From contig NZ_FJVE01000004.1 in assembly GCF_900078195.1 (NCBI RefSeq), positions 62,001-126,000 of the forward strand: a stretch of 64,000 nt of DNA, read 5' to 3'. The notes beneath the pieces were generated by a model that saw only the letters and a program-made list of their open reading frames with translations, did not search any database and was not told the DNA's origin. Position 1 is the stretch's first letter; every line of letters starts with the position of its first letter. This DNA is from Clostridium sp. Marseille-P299 (lineage in GTDB: Bacteria; Bacillota; Clostridia; Lachnospirales; Lachnospiraceae). The position numbers were made by a program, and so were the translations under genes. Of the stretch, positions 1-8,141 are shown piece by piece.

Positions 1-67
1 CTTTAGCCATAAAACGGTATTGAACAAGTATAAGTTTTTTAAGTATCTGTTTTATTTTAATTTTCAC
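1..67 (-). CDS. 5' end of an unidentified gene, cut by the window edge
   Basis: An open frame starts with GTG at 67 and runs without a stop to the window edge, giving about 22 residues (start read as M, then KIKIKQILKKLILVQYRF). A strong AGGAGGAG ribosome binding site lies about 5 bases upstream (72-79). It follows tagD by 30 bp on the same strand, so it is probably the next gene of the surface-glycopolymer operon. The lysine-rich start with hydrophobic residues would suit a membrane-associated transferase, but too little is visible to name it. Confidence 0.55.
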   Translation of the reverse strand, partial: MKIKIKQILKKLILVQYRFMAK

Positions 68-97
68 TACACTCCTCCTAGTCAATACCAATTAAAA

Positions 98-484
98 TTA
101 CTTGTGTAAATCTGTTTTAATCTTAGTCGTTGAAATTCCTTCTGTTCTTGGTAAGTAAACAACTTCACAATAATCCTTTAAAAAGTCAAACTGTCCTTTC
201 CAGTCATCTCCCATAACAAAAACATCAATGTTATTGTCTACAACGTCACTTATCTTTTGTTCCCAGTTATATTCAGGAATTACTTCATCAACATAGCGAA
301 TTGCTTCTAATATGGTCTTTCTATCTTCATAGCTATGATATGCTGTCTTGTGCTTTACAGCATTAAACTCATCGGTTGATAGTACAACAACTAAATAATC
401 TCCATACTCTTTCGCTCTTCTTAATAAATTCACATGTCCTACGTGTAATAAATCATAGGTACCATAAGTAATTACTTTTTTCAT
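98..484 (-). CDS. tagD: glycerol-3-phosphate cytidylyltransferase (TagD)
   Basis: Makes CDP-glycerol from CTP and glycerol-3-phosphate, the activated donor for teichoic-acid-like polymers. The 128-residue protein has the nucleotidyltransferase HxGH motif in GTYDLLHVGHVNLL and the C-terminal RTEGISTT signature typical of TagD, and its length matches the family. I start it at the ATG at 484 (MKKVITYGTYD), which has an AGAGG ribosome binding site just upstream; an in-frame GTG at 508 is less well supported. It lies in one minus-strand operon with a CDP-glycerol glycerophosphotransferase (2709-5645), which would use its product. Confidence 0.93.
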   Translation of the reverse strand: MKKVITYGTYDLLHVGHVNLLRRAKEYGDYLVVVLSTDEFNAVKHKTAYHSYEDRKTILEAIRYVDEVIPEYNWEQKISDVVDNNIDVFVMGDDWKGQFDFLKDYCEVVYLPRTEGISTTKIKTDLHK

Positions 485-567
485 AATTCCTCTCATTCCG
501 CCACTCACCGTAGCTAAAACCTAAATTCTAATGCAAACGTAAATTATAAGATCATAGAACGCTTACT

Positions 568-1512
568 TTATTCCTCGTCCTCTGTTTCAATAATACTCGC
601 TAAATAAATTGGTCGATTCTTAACCTCTATGTAGGTCTTACCTAAGTATTGACCTATAATTCCCATACAGAATAATTGGACACCACTTACAAATAAAACG
701 ATACATGCTAGCGATGGCCATCCGCTTGTAGGATCTCCCCACACTAAAGTCTTAATAATAATATAGATGATTGCTACAAACGAAATCGCACAAAATATCA
801 AACCTAAAACAGACGACATTGCAAGAGGTGCTGTAGAAAAGCCTATGATTCCTTCTAAAGAATATAATAGCAGTTTAAAAAAAGACCATTTCGTTTCCCC
901 TGCTGCCCTCTCAACATTATGATAGTCAATCCATTTGGTGTTAAAACCTATCCATCCAAAAATCCCTTTGGTAAATCGGTTTCTCTCGCTCATCTGTAAA
1001 ATAGCATTTACCATTTGCCTAGTCATCAAACGATAATCCACAGAGCCTTCCACGATTTCTATCTTGCTAAGTTTTGTGAGTACTTTATAAAATTTTCTTG
1101 AAAAAAAGGAACGTAGTTTTGGTTCTCCTTCTCTTGTTACTCGTTTTGCAGCAACACTATCGTAACCTTCATCCACGATTCCGTGATACATCTGTATTAG
1201 CATTTCTGGAGGATGTTGTAAATCAGCATCTAAAATAGCTACATAATCTCCATTTGCATGCTCAAGACCTGCATACATTGCAGCTTCTTTACCAAAGTTT
1301 CTTGAGAATGAAATAATCTTAACACGTTTGTCCTTGCTTCGGAAACTTTTTAGAATCTCTAAGGTTTTGTCTGCAGAACCATCATTTACAAAAAGAAATT
1401 CCATTCTAACATCATTTTTTAATAAATCTGCGATACGAATAATCTCCTGATAAAACAAAGGTAAAACTTTTTCTTCATTATAGCAAGGGACAATTGCTGT
1501 TAATAGTTTCAT
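568..1512 (-). CDS. membrane-anchored family 2 glycosyltransferase, GtrB/DPM type
   Basis: Probably transfers a sugar from a nucleotide donor to undecaprenyl phosphate. The 314-residue protein shows the GT-A fold motifs VPCYNEE at the N-terminus, VNDGSADKT, and the metal-binding DADLQHPP. Two C-terminal hydrophobic segments (about residues 235-262 and 270-292) match the GtrB/DPM-synthase layout. The ATG at 1512 follows GGAGGT four bases away and fits the family start better than the longer frame reaching 1581. It lies between the pyruvyl transferase and tagD genes on the same strand, which suggests it decorates the same surface polymer. Sugar specificity cannot be read from the sequence. Confidence 0.9.
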   Translation of the reverse strand: MKLLTAIVPCYNEEKVLPLFYQEIIRIADLLKNDVRMEFLFVNDGSADKTLEILKSFRSKDKRVKIISFSRNFGKEAAMYAGLEHANGDYVAILDADLQHPPEMLIQMYHGIVDEGYDSVAAKRVTREGEPKLRSFFSRKFYKVLTKLSKIEIVEGSVDYRLMTRQMVNAILQMSERNRFTKGIFGWIGFNTKWIDYHNVERAAGETKWSFFKLLLYSLEGIIGFSTAPLAMSSVLGLIFCAISFVAIIYIIIKTLVWGDPTSGWPSLACIVLFVSGVQLFCMGIIGQYLGKTYIEVKNRPIYLASIIETEDEE

Positions 1513-1604
1513 TGTTACCTCCATGCGCCTATTCCCCTTGAATATGGCATATATGCGTAGGTTGAAAATATACATCTTCAACCCAACGCTCTAATACCGC
1601 TTAA

Positions 1605-2708
1605 CTATTTTTTATTAAGAGCATTTTTTAAGAACTCATAGGAACCTTGTTGTAATTCCTTAATTCTACTTCTTAATTTCTCTTTATCTTCAATCTCAAA
1701 TTTTTTCATATCATGAAATTCACTTGGATCATATAAAATATGTGATTCTAATCCAACTGTTTTAAGCAAGTCGCTTGTTCTACTACCTGTGCTTGTATGA
1801 AGCATTGAAATAAATGGTTTTTCATAGATTAATGAAAATACCGTAGCATGGAATGAATTTGTTAGAACATACTCCGCATTTTCGATCTCACCTAAAAACT
1901 CTCCTGCTTCATCTGTATAATAGGAAGCAAGTTCGTTACGGAAAATTCCAAGTGGCTTTCTTTGTATAATTGGAATACCTGTAGCAACCGATAACTTATT
2001 TGCAAAGCGAATCAAGTCTTTGTTTGCTTCCATCATATATACCAAGATATAACGTTCTTTAATCTTTCCAGGTACTTTTAATTCTTCATAATCCTTACGA
2101 TCCAGTAATAGAGTTGGATCTAAAACAACGTTTACTGGTTTGTCTGTTAGTGCTGTAATTGCAGGTTTCGCACTTGGCTCTCTTACAGATATGGAAGTGT
2201 AAGTCTTAAGACTTTCTCTAAATTGATCCCTATACTGAGGTAAAATGTACTCTCTACCAACACTAGCAGCATAAGAAATCTTTAATTTTCCTTCCTCTGC
2301 GAAATCAAGCATATATGCAGGATCAAAACCATTGGTATGATCACTATTCCAAACCTGGTCACTTCCTGTGATATAAGCATCCAGATTTAAATTTGCCTTC
2401 TTTAACTCTTCATAATCTGTAAAATCACCAATTAAATTAAAGTTATCACGTATAAAATTATTGTACTTGTGGTATTTATAAACTTGGTCCTTTACACGAT
2501 TACGATACTTTTTCTTAAGAATATATTTTGCTTTTTTCTTAAATGTATTTTGTTTTGGTGGTACATAAAGGCGATCAATGGATTCCGGATGATAATGGAT
2601 AATTCCTGGTTCCGTTCCAAGATTTTTTAACACCCTTTGAAGTGCCCATGCTTGTAAGCTAGCACCATAGTTATGTGCATTATGAAATGTTACTACGCCT
2701 ACCTTCAT
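1605..2708 (-). CDS. polysaccharide pyruvyl transferase family protein
   Basis: A 367-residue protein beginning MKVGVVTFHNAHNYGASLQ, the typical opening of the polysaccharide pyruvyl transferase (CsaB/WcaK-like) family, which is GT-B-like. Family members transfer pyruvate from phosphoenolpyruvate to sugars of exopolysaccharides or secondary cell-wall polymers. The C-terminal half keeps the family pattern TNSFHATVFSLIYEKPF. Its ATG (2708) abuts the upstream stop codon (TAGATG), so the two genes are translationally coupled. Some members act on other substrates, so pyruvylation is inferred from family and context. Confidence 0.88.
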   Translation of the reverse strand: MKVGVVTFHNAHNYGASLQAWALQRVLKNLGTEPGIIHYHPESIDRLYVPPKQNTFKKKAKYILKKKYRNRVKDQVYKYHKYNNFIRDNFNLIGDFTDYEELKKANLNLDAYITGSDQVWNSDHTNGFDPAYMLDFAEEGKLKISYAASVGREYILPQYRDQFRESLKTYTSISVREPSAKPAITALTDKPVNVVLDPTLLLDRKDYEELKVPGKIKERYILVYMMEANKDLIRFANKLSVATGIPIIQRKPLGIFRNELASYYTDEAGEFLGEIENAEYVLTNSFHATVFSLIYEKPFISMLHTSTGSRTSDLLKTVGLESHILYDPSEFHDMKKFEIEDKEKLRSRIKELQQGSYEFLKNALNKK

Positions 2709-5645
2709 CTATTCAACCTCCTTAAGCACTTCTTCAAAATCAAACGTTGGATTTTTCTCTGCGATTAATTTAACACTACCATTTTTAAACGCATCAATGG
2801 ATACTTTCTTCGCTTGATTTGTTCCAACTACCACATCAAAGCTATCAATACGATTCATATAATAATCGATATGCTTTTTGTACTTCTTATTCTCACTGTA
2901 TTTCTTCCCATCAAATGCCTTAAAGTTGTAGATTCTCTTAGCATCAAATGCTTTGCACATATGGAAAATAATCTTATCGGTGGTACTAAAATAAATCACA
3001 GAATCAAAATGAATATTTCCAAAGTATTTATCCTTTTCACGTTTTGCTAATTCATCAATCAGGCGCTCTGATGTCTTTCCAGAGAATCCAAATTTAAAAT
3101 TCCAAATACATGCTAAACGATCTTTAACTGTATAATTTACATCAAACACCAATGGAATGTAGTTAATTTCAGTCTTTAACTGAGATAACATTGAAGTTGC
3201 CTTCTTTACTGTACTTGTCTTCATACATAAATAATAGTTATGTTTTGAAGTATCAAGGGCATTTAAACGTTCAATTAATCGTTCTGTTGTATCATTCTTC
3301 TTCATACCGCTAATAAAGATAAGAACATTTTTCTTCTTCTCTTTTTTCACTGGTTCAATAGAGAAGGATACTTTTTGGTTAAAGAATAATGCTTCACAAA
3401 CTTCTTTTGCTGTATCTTTCGAATCGTATTTACAAAATTCTTCATTGAATTTTGGATACGTACTATCTTTTTGAATTGCTTTCGCTAATTGTTTTACTGT
3501 ATCCGCTTTCGGGAACTCAACCGCATTAAGGTCAAGATACATACCACGCTCATTTAAGTATTCTTTACGGTCATACGTAAATAATACAATTGGCTTTTTA
3601 GATACCGCATAATCAAACATAATACTAGAGTAATCTGTAATTAATAAATCCGTCGCATTTAAGAAGTCATAAGTTTCATATTCTTCAGGAAATGGATAAA
3701 TATGCTCAAAATCATCATAATTCATTGCTGATTTTACAAATGGATGAAGTTTTACATATAATACCTGATCATCCTTTAAATAAGAATCCAATTCGTAGAA
3801 ATAATTGTATAATATGGAGATCTGCTTCTTATTTTCCTTCTTATCAAGACGTCCTCTCCAAGTTGGCATATATGCCATTACTCTCATGCCTTCAAGCCCT
3901 AATTCTTCACGGATTTGATTGTATCTATCTTTTAAGAAAAATGCTGAGTTTCTTGGATATCCAGAAAGCATTATCTTGCCATTATAAATAGGCTCTAACA
4001 TATAGTCTTTGATAAAAATGTCTCTAGAGAACTCATTTTGATATAATAAATAATCTGCAATCATAAAGTTTCTCTGAACATTTCCAAGTCCATATTCACG
4101 CATTGGAACAATTCTTCCCATGGCTTTTAATGGTGTTCCATGCCATGTATTTAAATATACCTGATCTGGCTTCTTTATAAAATAAGGTGGAAAACTAGTA
4201 TCTGTTATTAAATACTTTGCAGTAGCAAGGGTCATTAAATACTCTTTGCTATCTGTTATTACAATATCTACATAATTAATGCCGTAACGTTCAAATAATT
4301 TTTCATACGTTGGAACAAGAGACTGTTTTAATGTAAGCTTAATATGAAATTTACGATACTTCTCTTCTTTCATAACGAGTAACATACGAAAGATATTGCC
4401 AGCAACATCATCCCCATGTTTCGATGCAAAAAGTACTTCATTTTCATTAACTTTAAGTTTCTCGTAATATCTAGTGTATTTTACGTCTTTTGGCTGCTTA
4501 ATAAGCTTTCTACCTGGAATTTTAGATTTCAAGTACTTTTTCTTATTCTTTGCTTTTAAGAATTTCTTAAATTTCGCCTTAAATTTATGAATTAAATTCT
4601 TTACCTTACGTCCAATTTTCACTAGAATAATCGGCATATATTCACGGATTGTAGCGACACGAAGCATTTTAGCACGGCTTGTATACTTCTTCATCTTAGC
4701 TTTTGATGCTTTGGAAGCTGTATATTTTAAATAGCGATTGTTTCTCCAATTTGGGAAGTTCTTCTCTAAAAATTCCATGGATCTGTTAATCATCTCTTTT
4801 TTAATCGCTAATTTGCCTTTATTTGCAGTATCGAAAATTGCATTGTAGCGTATTAAAAGATGTCTTGCGCAAATGTATTCTATTTCTTCAAAAAATTCTT
4901 CAAATACTCCTTGCTTTTTAAGGCCCTCTACCACTAGCTCTAATGCTTTTACAATATCTAATGTTCCTTCACTAAAGCTACTTAAGAAACTTCCAGCAGA
5001 TGCTCGACGGTAATTATAGAGTCGATCTTCTATAACACCTATGCTTTTTGCTTCACAGACAACTTGAAATACAACAGCCAAGTCTTCAAAACGCATATTT
5101 TCAGGAAATTGATGTGACTCAAATAAATTTCTGCGATATAACTTGTCCCATGGAAACGGTGAAATATGTGTTAATTCAAACTTTGTTTCATGTAAGTTAA
5201 AATTTCTACCTATCGCAATGTCATACGCTTTCCCTTTTTTTCTTGTGATTAAACCAGTTGTCTCGTTTTGATAAATATCATAATATTTACAAATAACGAT
5301 GTCATTATTGTCTCTACTTGCTTTTTCATATAACTTTTCACACATATCTGGCTCAATATAGTCATCACTATCTACGAATAAGAGGTATTCCCCATGGGAT
5401 CTAGCGATACCATAATTTCTCGCATGGCTAACACCACGATTTTCTGTTGAATAAACAGTGATTAGCTTTGGAAATTTCGCTTCGTATTCTTTTAAGATGT
5501 CAAGACTCCCATCTTTACTTCCATCATTAACGATGACGACTTCTATATCTTTTAATGTCTGATTTACAACACTGTCCAAACAGGTACGCAAATATTTTTC
5601 TACGTTATACACTGGTATGACAATACTTATTTTGCAATCTGCCAC
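2709..5645 (-). CDS. bifunctional family 2 glycosyltransferase / CDP-glycerol glycerophosphotransferase
   Basis: A 978-residue multidomain enzyme. Residues 1 to about 240 form a GT-A glycosyltransferase (SIVIPVYNVEKYL, VNDGSKDGS, FVDSDDYI). A very basic, lysine-rich stretch at about 335-385 may bind the membrane. Residues about 400-745 are a TagB/TagF-type domain with NTWHGTPLKAMGR, SGYPRNS, KLHPF and TDYSSIMFDYA. The last 210 residues (from about 768) look like a further Rossmann-type lobe that I cannot assign. It starts with GTG, seven bases after GGAGGG. As first gene of the operon it likely adds both a sugar and glycerol-phosphate to a surface polymer; whether all modules are active is inference. 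Confidence 0.9.
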   Translation of the reverse strand: MADCKISIVIPVYNVEKYLRTCLDSVVNQTLKDIEVVIVNDGSKDGSLDILKEYEAKFPKLITVYSTENRGVSHARNYGIARSHGEYLLFVDSDDYIEPDMCEKLYEKASRDNNDIVICKYYDIYQNETTGLITRKKGKAYDIAIGRNFNLHETKFELTHISPFPWDKLYRRNLFESHQFPENMRFEDLAVVFQVVCEAKSIGVIEDRLYNYRRASAGSFLSSFSEGTLDIVKALELVVEGLKKQGVFEEFFEEIEYICARHLLIRYNAIFDTANKGKLAIKKEMINRSMEFLEKNFPNWRNNRYLKYTASKASKAKMKKYTSRAKMLRVATIREYMPIILVKIGRKVKNLIHKFKAKFKKFLKAKNKKKYLKSKIPGRKLIKQPKDVKYTRYYEKLKVNENEVLFASKHGDDVAGNIFRMLLVMKEEKYRKFHIKLTLKQSLVPTYEKLFERYGINYVDIVITDSKEYLMTLATAKYLITDTSFPPYFIKKPDQVYLNTWHGTPLKAMGRIVPMREYGLGNVQRNFMIADYLLYQNEFSRDIFIKDYMLEPIYNGKIMLSGYPRNSAFFLKDRYNQIREELGLEGMRVMAYMPTWRGRLDKKENKKQISILYNYFYELDSYLKDDQVLYVKLHPFVKSAMNYDDFEHIYPFPEEYETYDFLNATDLLITDYSSIMFDYAVSKKPIVLFTYDRKEYLNERGMYLDLNAVEFPKADTVKQLAKAIQKDSTYPKFNEEFCKYDSKDTAKEVCEALFFNQKVSFSIEPVKKEKKKNVLIFISGMKKNDTTERLIERLNALDTSKHNYYLCMKTSTVKKATSMLSQLKTEINYIPLVFDVNYTVKDRLACIWNFKFGFSGKTSERLIDELAKREKDKYFGNIHFDSVIYFSTTDKIIFHMCKAFDAKRIYNFKAFDGKKYSENKKYKKHIDYYMNRIDSFDVVVGTNQAKKVSIDAFKNGSVKLIAEKNPTFDFEEVLKEVE

Positions 5646-5757
5646 TTAATTACCCTCCTGCAACAAATCCTAGTGTTTTACACTATCATTAACTTTATTT
5701 ACAACTACATGAAATCTCGTTTTGACGAGTTATCTCATTTTATGACATATTGCCTTT

Positions 5758-5786
5758 ATTATACTTCGAATACTATTGATTATCAA
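5758..5786 (-). promoter_or_regulatory. promoter of the surface-glycopolymer operon
   Basis: On the minus strand TTGATA (5781-5786) and TATAAT (5758-5763) are separated by 17 bp, a near-consensus housekeeping promoter about 113 bp upstream of the GTG at 5645. A perfect 8+1+8 palindrome, CTATTGAT-T-ATCAATAG (5773-5789), covers the -35 box and part of the spacer, where a repressor could block polymerase. Confidence 0.75.
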
Positions 5787-5994
5787 TAGCAAATCTAAGC
5801 AAGGCTTGATAAACTCATGATTTTTCGATTCCTTTCGTTCCGTTTCAATTAAAGTATTTTCTATATTATTAACAATTTTTTCAATTTCTTTCAAGGTGTT
5901 TATTCTATTGTAATTACAAAAACATTTCTTTTCTTAAATTTAGCAACTATTAGCTCTCATAAGTACTGCATATTCAATGGTAATAGCGTTTTTC

Positions 5995-6024
5995 TTGATA
6001 AAAAAAGAAAAGCTATGGTATAAT
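5995..6024 (+). promoter_or_regulatory. extended -10 promoter of parE-parC
   Basis: TTGATA (5995-6000) and TATAAT (6019-6024) are spaced 18 bp apart, with TG at 6016-6017 giving an extended -10 element (TGGTATAAT). Transcription would begin near 6031, leaving a leader of about 155 nt before parE. Confidence 0.8.
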
Positions 6025-6051
6025 GTTCAAAGTAAGTAGAAATATTTGTAT

Positions 6052-6086
6052 AAAGGTTTTGATTTCACTGTCAAAACCTTTTTCAT
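6052..6086 (+). terminator. terminator-like hairpin in the parE leader
   Basis: AAAGGTTTTGA (6052-6062) pairs perfectly with TCAAAACCTTT (6071-6081) around an 8-nt loop and runs into TTTTTCATCTTTT. It lies only about 20 nt after the predicted transcription start and 100 nt before the parE start, so it would act as an attenuator or define a very short leader RNA. Confidence 0.65.
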
Positions 6087-6185
6087 CTTTTAGCGAAAGA
6101 TTATGGATATATCAGCTAAACTTGTAAGTTTTTATCTTTAAGAAGAAAACGTTTAAAGACATTTTATATAGAAAGGAACGTAGCT

Positions 6186-8117
6186 ATGGAACAATATAAT
6201 GGGAGTCAAATTGTGGTACTCGAAGGACTAGAAGCAGTTCGTAAACGTCCAGGTATGTACATCGGTAGTACTGGTACAAGGGGGCTTCATCACTTAATAT
6301 GGGAAATTCTTGATAATGGTATTGATGAACATCTTGCTGGATATTGTAATCAAATCGATATCACGCTACAAAAAGACGGTGGTATTTCAATCGCAGATCA
6401 TGGCCGTGGTGTCCCAATCGATATTCATCCAACGAAAAAAATTCCTACTGCACGTGTTGTTTATACGATTTTACATGCGGGTGGTAAATTTGGAGGCTCA
6501 GTTTATAAAGTATCTGGAGGTCTTCATGGCGTAGGTGCTTCCGTTGTAAATGCACTTTCAACTAGAATGATCGTTGAAATCAGAAGAGATGGTAAAGTAT
6601 ATCGCGATGAATATGTAAATGGTGGTCATCCTATTGTAGAACTAGAAGATGGCTTATTGCCGGTTGTGGGTAAATGTAATAAATCAGATACTGGTACAAA
6701 AGTAACCTTCTATCCTGATGATACAATCTTTGAAACCGTTGAATTTAAAGCCGATACCATTAATAAAAAATTAAAAGAAGTTGCATTTTTAAATAAAGGT
6801 TTAACCATTCATTTTATTGATCAGATCAGTGGAACTGAAAAAACATATTGCGAAGAATATGGAATTAAGAGTTTTGTTAGTTATATTAACCGAGAATCAA
6901 ATCCACTTCACGAAGAACCTATTTATATAGAAGGAAAAAGTGGTGATATTGAAGTAGAAGTTGCCTTTCAATATACAGACAGTTATTCTGAACAAATCAA
7001 TGCCTACTGTAATCGTATCAACGTAGTTGATGGTGGTACTTTAGTAACTGGCTTTAAAACAGCTCTTACCAGAGTAATGAATCAATATGCAAGAGAACTT
7101 GGTATTTTAAAAGAAAAAGATGAAAACTTTGATGGTAAAGATATTCGTAATGGTCTTGTTGCCATTATCTCTATTAAGCATCCAGACCCACAGTTTGAAG
7201 GTCAAACAAAGACCAAGCTTGGAAATACCGATGCGAAAAGTGCTGTTGATGATGTATTTTCTAGTGAAGTCACTATCTTTTTTGACAAGAATGTTGAAAT
7301 TTTAAGAACAATACTTGATAACTCATTAAAATCTTATACTGCAAGAAAAGCAAGTGATAAAGCTCGTACTGCTGTTTTAAAACAATTAAATGATGTAGAT
7401 ACCAAAAGTAAGTTAGCTTCTTGCTCCTCCAAAAAGCCAGAAGAATGTGAAGTTTATATTGTCGAAGGTGATTCCGCGGGTGGAACTGTAAAAACAGCAA
7501 GAAACCGTAGAACACAAGCGGTACTTCCTTTACGAGGTAAAATATTAAATGTTGAAAAAGCAACTTTAGAAAAGATTTTAGTAAATAATGAAATCAAATC
7601 TATGATTGCTTCTTTTGGTTGTGGTATTGGTGAAGATTTTGATATCACGAAACTTCGCTACGATAAGATCATTATCCTAACCGATGCGGATGTTGATGGA
7701 GCCCATATTAGTACTTTACTTTTAACATTCTTTTATCGCTTTATGCCTGAACTTATTATGGCAGGTAAAGTATATCGTGGTCTTCCACCTCTATACCGTG
7801 TGGAATTTGAAGATAGTAGTGCAGCAAAGAAGAAAAAGAAGTCCGAATACATCTTCAACGATTTTGAACTTGAGAAATTTAGAAAGAATAAAAAATATAA
7901 AATTTTAAATATTCAGCGTTACAAAGGTCTTGGTGAAATGGATGCAGATCAACTTTGGGAAACAACCCTAGATCCTGAGACAAGAGTCCTTGCCCAAGTA
8001 ACAATTTCTGATACCGTTGACGCAGACGAGACAACATCTATGCTTATGAGCAGCAATGTTCCTCCTCGTCGCGCATTTATTATGGATGAAGCAAAATATG
8101 CTCGTGTAGATATATAA
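6186..8117 (+). CDS. parE: DNA topoisomerase IV subunit B
   Basis: The ATPase subunit of a type IIA topoisomerase; with ParC it decatenates replicated chromosomes. The 643-residue protein has the GHKL ATP-binding motifs (EILDNGIDE near 40-48, DHGRGVP near 71, GGLHGVGASVVNAL near 111) and the TOPRIM motifs EGDSAGG (427-433) and DADVDGAH (about 500). The C-terminal QRYKGLGEMD motif is intact. It begins with ATG after AAAGGA and lies 24 bp before parC. GyrB paralogues are very similar; I favour ParE because its partner lacks a GyrA box. Confidence 0.9.
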   Translation: MEQYNGSQIVVLEGLEAVRKRPGMYIGSTGTRGLHHLIWEILDNGIDEHLAGYCNQIDITLQKDGGISIADHGRGVPIDIHPTKKIPTARVVYTILHAGGKFGGSVYKVSGGLHGVGASVVNALSTRMIVEIRRDGKVYRDEYVNGGHPIVELEDGLLPVVGKCNKSDTGTKVTFYPDDTIFETVEFKADTINKKLKEVAFLNKGLTIHFIDQISGTEKTYCEEYGIKSFVSYINRESNPLHEEPIYIEGKSGDIEVEVAFQYTDSYSEQINAYCNRINVVDGGTLVTGFKTALTRVMNQYARELGILKEKDENFDGKDIRNGLVAIISIKHPDPQFEGQTKTKLGNTDAKSAVDDVFSSEVTIFFDKNVEILRTILDNSLKSYTARKASDKARTAVLKQLNDVDTKSKLASCSSKKPEECEVYIVEGDSAGGTVKTARNRRTQAVLPLRGKILNVEKATLEKILVNNEIKSMIASFGCGIGEDFDITKLRYDKIIILTDADVDGAHISTLLLTFFYRFMPELIMAGKVYRGLPPLYRVEFEDSSAAKKKKKSEYIFNDFELEKFRKNKKYKILNIQRYKGLGEMDADQLWETTLDPETRVLAQVTISDTVDADETTSMLMSSNVPPRRAFIMDEAKYARVDI

Positions 8118-8141
8118 TCAAAAAGAAAGGTACCATGTGTA

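Larger units (their letters stand above)
5646..6185. other. divergent intergenic region between the glycopolymer operon and parE
   Basis: This 540-bp AT-rich stretch carries two promoters pointing away from each other: minus-strand 5758-5786 for the glycopolymer operon and plus-strand 5995-6024 for parE. It also holds the palindrome at 5773-5789 and a terminator-like hairpin at 6052-6086. I see no credible coding frame in it. Confidence 0.6.
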
